DNA from: a virus | IMG/VR virus record: IMGVR_UViG_3300046787_000377 | Coordinates: 1 to 59,810 of that record | Length of the DNA stretch: 59,810 bases | Strand: one strand, 5' to 3' | In this document: positions 1-8,700 of the stretch, in pieces | Layout: each line of letters begins with the position of its first letter | How positions within the stretch are numbered: position 1 is the stretch's first letter | Made by a program: the position numbers and the translations under genes | Notes under the pieces: model-generated | What the model was told of the DNA's origin: nothing | The model's input: only the letters and a program-made list of their open reading frames with translations | Databases searched by the model: none

Positions 1-1
1 T

Positions 2-973
2 ACGTTACCAGTTCATATTATAGAATCTATAAAAAATGGTAATACTAAAATATTACTATCATCTATAGCAGAAGCAACTGAAATAACGAATGATTTTTTT
101 GATAATCTAAAATTAGAATTAAATAGATTTGAATTAAATGAAGACAATTTAATATTGTTAGATTCGAACCAAAACTTTTTGGATGTAACTACAAATTTTA
201 AAATATACACAACATTACATTTTATAGTCATTTGCAATTATCACCCAAACGAATTAAATGATTTAAATTATGTATCAGAATTACCAACGGAATCTGAAGT
301 TTTAAAGATTACACAAAGACGTAACCATTTTATTTGTTTAAATAGAAATTCTCAACGCCCTCACCGGTATTATTTATCGTTATTTTTTGAAAAATACAAA
401 TTGTACGAAAAATCTTTGTTTTCATTATTGTTACCATTACATCAAAATAATTTTGAAAAATTAAAATATTTAGAAGAGTATAAACCATTAGTAATGGAAA
501 AAATTCCATTAGAGTTAGATACTCAAAATAGGTTAAAATCATTGCAAGGATTTCATGTTGGGAATACATTTTTTAAAGACCATTATTTAGATTCGTATTT
601 TAATATCGTAACCGAAACCTGTTTTTCGGAAGGTCAAATATTTTTTACTGAAAAAATATTAAAACCAATTATGTGTTTACAACCATTCATAGTTTTATCA
701 TCACCGAATTATTTAAAAAAATTAAAAGAATTGGGGTTTAAAACATTTGATTCAATTTGGGATGAAAGTTACGATGAAATTGTTGATAATGAAGAGCGAT
801 TAATAAAAATATTTGAATTAATCCTAAAAATAAGTAACTGGTCATTAGAAGAGTGTGAAAAAAACTATAAATCAGTTTTAGATATATGTATATATAATAG
901 AAACCATCTAGCTACTTTTTGGGAAATAGATGAATTCAGTAATATTTTAAATTCAATAAAAAATGAATGGTAA
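2..973 (+). CDS. Glycosyltransferase-like protein, 5' end outside window
   Basis: The frame is open from the first bases, so the true start lies upstream; 323 residues are visible. The C-terminal half is clearly paralogous to the gene at 4209-5621: both have an F-[LI]-x-x-N-R-x-x-R-P-x-R stretch, then a YLDSY segment, a TEK/SEK-x-x-KP-x-x-x-LQPF motif, a GFKTF motif and a C-terminal IYNRN. An acidic residue followed by [TS]-E-K in this position recalls the donor-binding region of GT10/exostosin-like GT-B enzymes. That is inference; no donor or acceptor can be named. It overlaps the next gene by 11 nt, suggesting one transcript with the sugar genes downstream. Confidence 0.6.
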   Translation, partial: TLPVHIIESIKNGNTKILLSSIAEATEITNDFFDNLKLELNRFELNEDNLILLDSNQNFLDVTTNFKIYTTLHFIVICNYHPNELNDLNYVSELPTESEVLKITQRRNHFICLNRNSQRPHRYYLSLFFEKYKLYEKSLFSLLLPLHQNNFEKLKYLEEYKPLVMEKIPLELDTQNRLKSLQGFHVGNTFFKDHYLDSYFNIVTETCFSEGQIFFTEKILKPIMCLQPFIVLSSPNYLKKLKELGFKTFDSIWDESYDEIVDNEERLIKIFELILKISNWSLEECEKNYKSVLDICIYNRNHLATFWEIDEFSNILNSIKNEW

Positions 974-1928
974 AAAGGTTTTGATAACAGGTGCCAATGG
1001 TTTGGTTGGTAATTATATGGTAGAAAAATGTTTACAACGAGGTGCAATCGTAACCGCAGTAGATATCAATACTCCAGAAAATCAAATAGAAAAATACAAA
1101 CAAAGTGATTATCAGTTTATCAAAGCTGATTTAAGAGAATTCAAAAATTGTAAAAGAGTTGTGGAAGGACAGGATGTTATTTTCCACATTGCAGGTGTAA
1201 AGGGTTCTCCAAAAAGAGCAGCAGAACAACCTGCTGATTATTTTGTACCAATGTTGCAGTTTAACACCAATATGATGGAAGCTGCACGTTTAGAAAATGT
1301 AGAATGGTATGTTTATACATCGACAGTTGGAGTATATCAACCAGCGGAAGTATTTTACGAAGATGATGTTTGGAAAACGTTCCCATCAGAAAAAGATAAA
1401 TACGCAGGTTGGGCAAAAAGACTTGGAGAACTTCAAGCAGAAGTATATTCGGTATCATATAATTGGAATCAAGCATCAATTGTAAGACCTGCAAACATTT
1501 ATGGTAGACACGATAACTTCGGACCAGAATCTACTGTCATTGCATCACTAATCAAACGTTTATTTGGTGAAAAAGAACATCCATTGGTATGCTGGGGTGA
1601 TGGTTCACCTATTAGAGATTTTATCTATGCAGGAGATGTTGCCGATGGTATTATTCAAGCATATGAAGGTAAAATTACACAACCTATAAATTTAGGTAGT
1701 GGAACTGGTGTAACAATTAAAGAACTTGCAGAAACTCTTGTAGAAATATATGAAGAGATGTATGGTGAAAAAGTTGAAATAAATTGGGACCCTACTAAAC
1801 CAAATGGAGATGAAAAAAGATTAATGAGTACGGAACGTGCTGAATCATTTGGAATTAAACAAAAAATATCCTTAAAGACAGGATTAAGACATACAATAGA
1901 TTATTATTTAAACGAATACAAAAAATAA
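963..1928 (+). CDS. NAD-dependent sugar epimerase/dehydratase (extended SDR)
   Basis: The 321-residue protein begins with a Rossmann nucleotide-binding motif (VLITGANGLVG, about residues 6-16). The H-I-A-G-V-K and Y-T-S-T-V-G-V-Y segments match the second strand and active-site serine/threonine region of extended SDRs. The region RPANIYGRHDNFGP and the later WGDGSPIRDFIYAGDVADG are typical of nucleotide-sugar epimerases and GDP-fucose synthases. The active-site helix reads KYAGWAKRLGE, so tyrosine and lysine are separated by four residues rather than three. Likely role: making an activated sugar for glycan on the virion or host surface. Start overlaps the previous gene. Exact substrate unknown. 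Confidence 0.85.
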   Translation: MNGKKVLITGANGLVGNYMVEKCLQRGAIVTAVDINTPENQIEKYKQSDYQFIKADLREFKNCKRVVEGQDVIFHIAGVKGSPKRAAEQPADYFVPMLQFNTNMMEAARLENVEWYVYTSTVGVYQPAEVFYEDDVWKTFPSEKDKYAGWAKRLGELQAEVYSVSYNWNQASIVRPANIYGRHDNFGPESTVIASLIKRLFGEKEHPLVCWGDGSPIRDFIYAGDVADGIIQAYEGKITQPINLGSGTGVTIKELAETLVEIYEEMYGEKVEINWDPTKPNGDEKRLMSTERAESFGIKQKISLKTGLRHTIDYYLNEYKK

Positions 1929-1931
1929 GTT

Positions 1932-2924
1932 ATGAAAAAAACGGATAAAATTTTAGTGACTGGTGCAAGTGGATTTATAGGTTCACATTTACTACGTTTA
2001 CTTTGGGAAAAGGGTTATAGAAATTTAAGAGCAACTGCTCATAGTAGAAATTTAAGAAACGATTTTGAAGGAACATCTGAAATTGCATTTTATAAAGGAA
2101 GTTTACAAGATGCTAAATTTTGTAAAGAAGTTTCAGAGGAAGTTGATGTAGTATTTCATTGTGCAGCAAATACATCCAATGCATTAGATACGAAAGAAAA
2201 TCCGTTATTACACGTTACTCCAAACGTAGAAATGAATGTAAATTTAATGGAACAAAGTTGGAGAAATGGTGTTAAGAAATTCTTATTTATTTCATCGAAT
2301 ACAGTTTATCCTGATATGAAGGATGAATTTTGTACGGAAGATATAAACATTCATGCAACACCAACATTTCCAATTTACGGAGCAGTTGGTAATATGAAAA
2401 GATATGGTGAATTACTTTGTGATTATTTTTCACATCAAATTCACAACCCAATGCAATGTTTAATTGTTAGACCATCAAACGCGTTTGGACCGAATGATAA
2501 ATTTGATTTTGAAAAGTGTCACGTTACTCCTGCAAACATCCGTAAAGTAGCAGATGGATTAGACCCAATACCAGTATGGGGTGATGGAACTGAAATCAGA
2601 GATTTATTACACGTAGAAGATATGGCCGATGGATTTATTTGGGTTGCTGAAAATAATGATACCTACAACATATTCAATGTTGCATATGGTAAAGGATTTA
2701 GTGTAAATGAAGTATTAGGTTGGTTGAAAGAATTAGATAATAATGATAAACCAGTTGAATATGTAAGTAACAAAGCACCTATGATTCCGGTTCGTTTATT
2801 ATCATCTAAAAAAATAAATGAAGCAGGTTGGAAACCTAAACGAGATTTAAAGGAAGCTCTAAAAGAAACATTGGAGTGGTATAAGCAAAACAAAAAACAA
2901 TTTAATCCAAATTCAAAACCATAA
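1932..2924 (+). CDS. NAD-dependent sugar epimerase/dehydratase, second copy
   Basis: This 330-residue extended SDR follows the first with a 3-nt gap. It has the Rossmann motif ILVTGASGFIGSHL near the N-terminus, an FHCAANTS segment, an SSNTVYP active-site strand, VRPSNAFGPND, and WGDGTEIRDLLHVEDMADG. Overall it resembles GDP-4-keto-6-deoxymannose epimerase/reductases and related enzymes. The expected YxxxK is not regular: the helix reads YGAVGNMKRYGE. It is probably paired with the previous gene in consecutive steps of one nucleotide-sugar pathway (inference). Its TAA stop shares a base with the ATG of the next gene, indicating translational coupling. Confidence 0.83.
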   Translation: MKKTDKILVTGASGFIGSHLLRLLWEKGYRNLRATAHSRNLRNDFEGTSEIAFYKGSLQDAKFCKEVSEEVDVVFHCAANTSNALDTKENPLLHVTPNVEMNVNLMEQSWRNGVKKFLFISSNTVYPDMKDEFCTEDINIHATPTFPIYGAVGNMKRYGELLCDYFSHQIHNPMQCLIVRPSNAFGPNDKFDFEKCHVTPANIRKVADGLDPIPVWGDGTEIRDLLHVEDMADGFIWVAENNDTYNIFNVAYGKGFSVNEVLGWLKELDNNDKPVEYVSNKAPMIPVRLLSSKKINEAGWKPKRDLKEALKETLEWYKQNKKQFNPNSKP

Positions 2925-3664
2925 TGGTAACCAGAGGTGTATTAGGAATCGGATGTTCTTTTATGTGGGGAGAAGGATTGTATTTTTATAGTAATCTTGC
3001 AAATACTCCACCTTTAAAAGAACAACATGCATTTGATGGTACACAAATATTAACCGAATCTCATATACAATTTAAAAACAAAAATAGATTTTTAAGAATT
3101 GTAGCAGATGAATATGGAATGTGGGATATTTCTAATATTGGAAATGGTGGTTCTAATGTTCGTAATATTAAAGATTATGTAGAGGGTTTTTTAATAAAAC
3201 CGGTTGGTTCTAATATAACTGATTTTGGTTTAGTGATATATCAATTTACCTCACCTGATAGAGATTTTATAAATCAACGTACAACTAAAGAAGGTTGGTT
3301 GACCGGTGACCCAATGCCAATAGAAGACCAATTAGAATTTATAAATAACACCATTACCGAATGGGAATCTAAAGGAGTGAAGGTGGTGACACTTAGTTGG
3401 TATGATGAATTCCCTAATCACCCATTATATCAAAAGTATTTTAAAAATAGACACGTTGATATTGAAGTAGATGGTGATGTTCATAATTCATTCGAATATT
3501 TTTTGCATAAAGACAAATATAACATAACAATATCTTCAGATTTTGCACGAAAGGGGTTTCAAAAAAATGATATACATTTTAATCCTAAGGGTCATAAATG
3601 TATTGCAAAATCAATAATTAAAAAATTAAAAAACGATAATTGGTCACCAACAAATATAATTTAA
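2924..3664 (+). CDS. SGNH/GDSL-like hydrolase
   Basis: The 246-residue protein opens with GVLGIGCSFMWGEG, matching block I of SGNH hydrolases (G-x-S nucleophile region). NGGSNVRNIKDY fits the Gly/Asn block, and DIHFNPKGHKCIAKSI supplies the D-x-x-H catalytic end block. It starts on the last base of the preceding stop codon. The partial gene at the right edge of the window (59557 on) has the same opening and the same G-S-x-N block. In a sugar cassette such an enzyme could add or remove acyl groups on glycan, but no substrate is indicated. There is no signal peptide. Confidence 0.7.
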   Translation: MVTRGVLGIGCSFMWGEGLYFYSNLANTPPLKEQHAFDGTQILTESHIQFKNKNRFLRIVADEYGMWDISNIGNGGSNVRNIKDYVEGFLIKPVGSNITDFGLVIYQFTSPDRDFINQRTTKEGWLTGDPMPIEDQLEFINNTITEWESKGVKVVTLSWYDEFPNHPLYQKYFKNRHVDIEVDGDVHNSFEYFLHKDKYNITISSDFARKGFQKNDIHFNPKGHKCIAKSIIKKLKNDNWSPTNII

Positions 3665-3670
3665 ACTAAA

Positions 3671-4216
3671 ATGAGTACACCAAATTTTACACCATATGTA
3701 GATGCATTGACAAGTGCTATGAAAACGATTATGCAAGATGATTCTACAATTTTCATAGGTCAACAAATTGTATATTATGGAAATCCTATGAGTAAAACTA
3801 TTGAAGGATTACCAAAGGAACGAATGATAGAAACACCAGTTATGGAAGAAACCCAAATGGGTATGACATTGGGTTTAGCTATGAATGGCCACAAAGTAGT
3901 AAGTTTTTATCCACGTTGGGATTTTTTAATATGTGCATCAAACCAACTAATAAATCATTTAGATAAAATAAAATTAATGTCAGATGATAATTGGAATCCA
4001 CATATTTTGATTAGAGTGGGAAAAGGTTCAGATAAACCATTAGACCCAGGTCATCAACATAAAGGAAATTACATTACAGAATTTAAATCGATGTGTCCTC
4101 ATATCGAATTTCACGACTTAAAAACTTGGCAAGATGTTGAGTTGAGTTATAAATACGCAATTGAAAATGTGGGAATCCACCTATTAGTGGAATATCCAGA
4201 ATTATACTATGCATAA
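3671..4216 (+). CDS. Stand-alone ThDP-enzyme pyrimidine domain (E1-beta/transketolase-like)
   Basis: The 181-residue protein resembles only the N-terminal pyrimidine-binding domain of 2-oxoacid dehydrogenase E1-beta subunits and transketolases. ETPVMEETQMGMTLGLAMNG (about residues 54-73) aligns with the DTPI-x-E motif, making Glu59 the likely thiamine-activating glutamate. The following ICASNQLINHLDKIKLMS matches the helix after it. E1-beta proteins are usually about 325 residues, so the C-terminal domain is missing. No ThDP diphosphate-binding partner is visible here. A two-carbon or acyl transfer in sugar synthesis is possible, but a partner encoded elsewhere would be required. It overlaps the next gene by 8 nt. 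Confidence 0.7.
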   Translation: MSTPNFTPYVDALTSAMKTIMQDDSTIFIGQQIVYYGNPMSKTIEGLPKERMIETPVMEETQMGMTLGLAMNGHKVVSFYPRWDFLICASNQLINHLDKIKLMSDDNWNPHILIRVGKGSDKPLDPGHQHKGNYITEFKSMCPHIEFHDLKTWQDVELSYKYAIENVGIHLLVEYPELYYA

Positions 4217-5621
4217 TACCTTAAATAATTTTTATGTAGTTTATGATTTTTTTGGACCAAATGGACATATTCCAAATGCGTTCAATTACTTTTATGCATA
4301 TAAATTTTTTGAAGAAGGTGGTCAAATAAACAATGTAGTTAGTGACCATTTTTTTAAGAATTTTCTACAACCACCTGTATATAATGCTAATTTAAATTTA
4401 AATGTAAATTTATATAAAAAGATATCATTTAATGATTATTACGATATTAGAATAAAGGATGATAAATCATTTATTTATTTAGTAGAACCATTTGGTAGTT
4501 TTGCACAATTCTTAGGAAAACAAACACAATTTTCAGAATGGAATTTTATAGATTTCATTTCAGACCACGCATTAAATGAAATAAAACATACTCCTAGTTT
4601 CTATCTACATATAAATTTTTCAACAGAAGGTGTATTTGAAGAACATTTAATTGTTTACTTATACGAATTATTGAAGAAATACGAAATACCTGCTAATAAG
4701 GTAATATTCACAATATCTAGCGTTGATATTGAAAAAATTCACGATAAAATTTGTATTGAAAATAATATAACCGATAAAATAAAAGTAATTTATTGGGGTT
4801 GGTCATTAAGAATGAAATCATTAGAAATGAAACAACTATATTATGGTATAGAACATAAATTTTGGGAACATGTTAATAATCAAAGTACTATTGTAAAAGA
4901 AGAAGATATTGAGTTGGATAAAATAAGACCATATAAGTTCTTATTTATGAATCGTAGATTAAGACCTCAACGAGTTATATTACTTTCTTTATTAGGAACT
5001 GATTTTATAAATCAAAATTTAGTTTCATATGATATGAAAATGTTTGAAAGAGAAAATGACCTGTCATTTTTTTCACATCATCTAAGAACTAGTCATTTAG
5101 CACTAAATTCATTTAAAGAATTTCAAAATTTAGTAAAATTAGAAAAGAAAACAATTGATTATACTGATTTAGAATCAGTTTGGGGATTTAATTTTGAAAA
5201 TAAAGAACCATATTTAGATTCATACATTCACATATTATCAGAAACTAATTTCTATGAAACTGGTTTGTACTTATCCGAAAAGACGTGGAAACCAATTGGT
5301 CATTTACAACCATTTATAATGGTAAACAAACCTGGTGCACTAAAAGAATTGCACAACTTAGGATTTAAAACTTTCGCTCCATTTATTAATGAAGATTATG
5401 ATAATATTGAAAATGATTCCGAGCGTATGGAATTCATATATTCAGAAATAATGCGATTAAACTCATTATCAATCGAAGAAATCCATAATTGGTATAAGTC
5501 AATTTACGATATACTTATTTACAATAGAAATCTATTATTTGAATATTCAGATAAGAAAGATGAAATTGAAAATACCTTTTTAACAACATTAAAGAAAACA
5601 ATAAATGAAAAATCCCGTTAA
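4209..5621 (+). CDS. Glycosyltransferase-like protein, paralogue of the first gene
   Basis: The full-length protein has 470 residues. The second half shares with the gene at 2-973 the F-L-F-M-N-R-R-x-R-P-x-R segment, YLDSY, SEKTWKPIGHLQPF, GFKTF and a C-terminal IYNRN. The first half (opening YVVYDFFGPNGHIPNAFNYF) has no motif I recognise. The pair flanks the epimerase/SGNH/ThDP genes, so the block looks like one sugar synthesis and transfer cassette. GT-B type activity is inferred from the [TS]-E-K and basic motifs, not proven. The small gene at 5605 begins inside its 3' end. Confidence 0.6.
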   Translation: MHNTLNNFYVVYDFFGPNGHIPNAFNYFYAYKFFEEGGQINNVVSDHFFKNFLQPPVYNANLNLNVNLYKKISFNDYYDIRIKDDKSFIYLVEPFGSFAQFLGKQTQFSEWNFIDFISDHALNEIKHTPSFYLHINFSTEGVFEEHLIVYLYELLKKYEIPANKVIFTISSVDIEKIHDKICIENNITDKIKVIYWGWSLRMKSLEMKQLYYGIEHKFWEHVNNQSTIVKEEDIELDKIRPYKFLFMNRRLRPQRVILLSLLGTDFINQNLVSYDMKMFERENDLSFFSHHLRTSHLALNSFKEFQNLVKLEKKTIDYTDLESVWGFNFENKEPYLDSYIHILSETNFYETGLYLSEKTWKPIGHLQPFIMVNKPGALKELHNLGFKTFAPFINEDYDNIENDSERMEFIYSEIMRLNSLSIEEIHNWYKSIYDILIYNRNLLFEYSDKKDEIENTFLTTLKKTINEKSR

Positions 5622-5724
5622 ATTTATATTAGATTGGTTCAAAAAACGTAAATTGGAAAAACAATACAAAAAACGTTTAGAAGAATTGCGTAAAAGAGAC
5701 CCATTCATTTACAAAAATCACTAA
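5605..5724 (+). CDS. Small basic protein, 39 residues
   Basis: An ATG inside the last codons of the previous gene opens a 39-codon frame. The product is very basic and helical, beginning MKNPVKFILDWFKKRKLEKQ, and ends with RKRDPFIYKNH. An [RK]-[RK]-D-P-F-I-Y ending on a small lysine-rich protein is a pattern I recall from other marine T4-like phages, which supports a real gene; this is memory, not a search. No function can be named. The overlap with the upstream stop suggests coupled translation. Confidence 0.5.
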   Translation: MKNPVKFILDWFKKRKLEKQYKKRLEELRKRDPFIYKNH

Positions 5725-5738
5725 TTATTAATTCATTC

Positions 5739-5766
5739 ATATTTATATACTAAGATAGAGTATATA
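5739..5766 (+). promoter_or_regulatory. Late-promoter-like element and leader hairpin
   Basis: ATATTTATAT at 5739-5748 lies 22 nt before the start of the 1917-residue protein and matches the element repeated before many genes here. TATATAC at 5744-5750 can pair with GTATATA at 5760-5766 around a 9-nt loop just ahead of the ATG. The A+T content makes the hairpin weak. Confidence 0.5.
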
Positions 5767-5770
5767 GATT

Positions 5771-8700
5771 ATGAACGAACTAAGTAAATACCTAGCAGAA
5801 CAAATTCTATTGACTGAAGAAGAGTTAAAGAATTTTGTAGTAATATATGCAGGTAGATTCCAACCATTTCACAAAGGACACTTTGCAACTTATCAAGGAC
5901 TAGTAAAAAAGTTTGGTAAGGATAGAGTGTTTATCGGTACATCGAATAAAACCGATAATCAAAAATCCCCATTTAACTTTAAGGAAAAGAAAACCATAAT
6001 GACTAAAATGTTTGGTATACCATCAAACAAAATAGTTGAAGTGAAGAATCCTTATGCTCCAACTGAAATACTTAAAAATTTTGATGAAAATACAACCGGA
6101 TTTATTACTGTTGTTGGTGAGAAAGATGAACAACGTTTGGGTGGTAAATACTTTGAAAAATATAAAGGTAAAATAGAATTTGGGTATAAAGATAAAGGAT
6201 ATGTTTATGCTTCACCTGCACAACCAAACGCGGTTAGTGGAACTGATGTTCGTAATTGGTTAAGCAAAGGAACTGATGATGAAAAGAGAAAAAATTTCTT
6301 AAAAGCATACCCAAAATTTGATGAAACAATTTATAAATTCATTACACTTAAATTAGCAAAATTAGGTGAAGGTTTACATGAATCTATAAATGAAGCAAAA
6401 TGGGAAGAAGATACATATAGAAAGTGTATGCTAGGTAAATTACCACTTTCACTTAATATTGTTAAAAAATTAGTAGACCCTATAAGAACAACATCATTAC
6501 ATTCAACTGATGTTGAAAATTTATCAAACGTTGCTGGATTACAAGGAACTAAAAAATCAATTTCCACATTTACTAAAACTACCAAATGGGGAAAATTAGT
6601 TCAAGGAAAAGGTATGCATACAAAAGGTGGTGTAATTGTAGCATTATCAGGAGTAGTATTGGCACAAAGTATAATGGACTTGTGGACCGAACCTGATAAA
6701 CAAGGTAGAAGATGGGTAGAACCAGGAACTGTAATAGATGGGTTGGGTAGAGAAAGAGATGTTGTATTTAATTTTGCACCGGAATTAAAACCATACAAAG
6801 AAAAATGGAGAGAACATTCTTTTGATGGTACAATTACTAATGCAGAAAAAGCTGAATTCATAAAAAAATATTATGATGCAGCTGAAAAATATATGTTGAG
6901 TAAGAAAAAAGAATTTCAAGACAAATACTTAAACTCAAATAAATTATATTATGATTCTGATTGGAATGAAGTAGTTCTTACTGATATTAAAATTGAAAAG
7001 ATTTTAGCAGTTCCTTCTAACTGGAGTGATGATGAAGTTGAAAATGAAAAAACATTAAAACAACTTAAACAAAAATACAAAAATGTAGAAGTTGCAGATA
7101 AAGAATCTGAAATTCAAAACTTTATTAAACGAAATGGTGGAAGTATTGTAGAATCAGTAAATGAAGAAATTACATTAGATGTCAATATTGGTGATACCGT
7201 TTTAATGGGTAAATTTAAGAATAAAAAAGTAGTTGTCAAATCAATCGGTAAAGATGAACATGGAATGCCAACTATTAATGGTAAAAAAGTGGCTACATTC
7301 AGAATAATACCAAAACAAAATATTTTTAAAGAAGTTGCATCTATATCAAACGCAGGTGCAGATTCACAACCGGATGGTGGTTATATACCAAAAGGTAAAA
7401 AACGAAAATTAGGAGCAGATGATGGTGCTAATAGTAGTGATGAGTGGTTCGTAAGAGGTGGGTACACTCAAACCGATTTTCCTAAAGCAGATGCAATATT
7501 TGATAAAGAGGATGAAAATCAATTTACATTTAAAATTAAATCAAAAAATAATGCTAGAAGTGATTTTGATGCAACAACATACCCATATGCACCAACTGAT
7601 ATTGATGTAACAAAACCAGTGGAGAAAATAAAAGTGAAAAAACCTAAAAATAAAAAATTGGATATTGTTAAAGAATTGGTTGATGAATATTCTGAACTAT
7701 TAGATTTATTAGAAGCTTCTTCGGAAGATGAGAAATACACCCATATTGGGTATGGTAAATATAAAGAAAAAGGTAAAGAAAAAGACCAAAATTCTCCTAC
7801 ATTTACTAAAGATGATAGTGGAAAGTATATTCAATCAAAAACTGATACTAAACCTACACAAGATAAACCAACTGGTCAAGCAATACAAGGTGCAGATATG
7901 TTTAAACACGATAAAAGTGTTAAACAAGAACCTACAAAATCTAAAACGGATTGGACAAGTGGAAAAGATGGTTGGGAAATAATTGATGATGAGCGTTCTA
8001 AGGTAAAAAATATTAGACCATACACCGATGAAGAATTACAAGGTGAAACTGGTGAATATTTTGATAACGATGTAACTAAAAACGTTGCACCAACCGCTTT
8101 TAAAGATGAATCTGATATGATTCAAAAAATAAAAGATGCAACTCCAACTTATTTATCATCCGAGCAACTTCAAAATATGAATAACTCCGATGTAGGGGAT
8201 ATTCTTTCTGCAAGCGAAGATGGTGGTAAAGATTCCATGATGAAATTGGGACAAGAACGTGCAATGGATTATGGTAAAGATTGGAATAGATTAATAAAAG
8301 GTATTCAGACCGGGAACGATGTACCACCACCAATTGCATTAAAAGATAAAAATGGTGAACTACACTTAGTTGCAGGAAATACTCGTTTAATGTCATTTAC
8401 TGCCAATGGTAAAAACCTACCCGTAAAGGTAATAGATTACGATGGTGAGTTTAACTATGACGATAAAGGGGATTCACAATCAACTGAACCTAAACGTTCT
8501 ATATCAAAGAATATACAACGAAAAATTAGTGGTTGGGCAGAAAAAGAAAAAGAATTTTTTACTAAATCTCAAGATAAACCTAATTCAGAAACTCGTAGAA
8601 CAATTGGTGAAGCATTAAGAGATAAAGCAAAAGGAGCCGGGAAAGCAATTGCACATGGATTTAAACATGAGGCACATTTATTTAAAGAAGCAGCAAATGC

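Noticed and set aside
155-157. TTG as start of the first gene
   Set aside because: The frame is open to the first bases of the window and similarity to the paralogue implies a longer N-terminus, so the gene is simply cut by the window edge.
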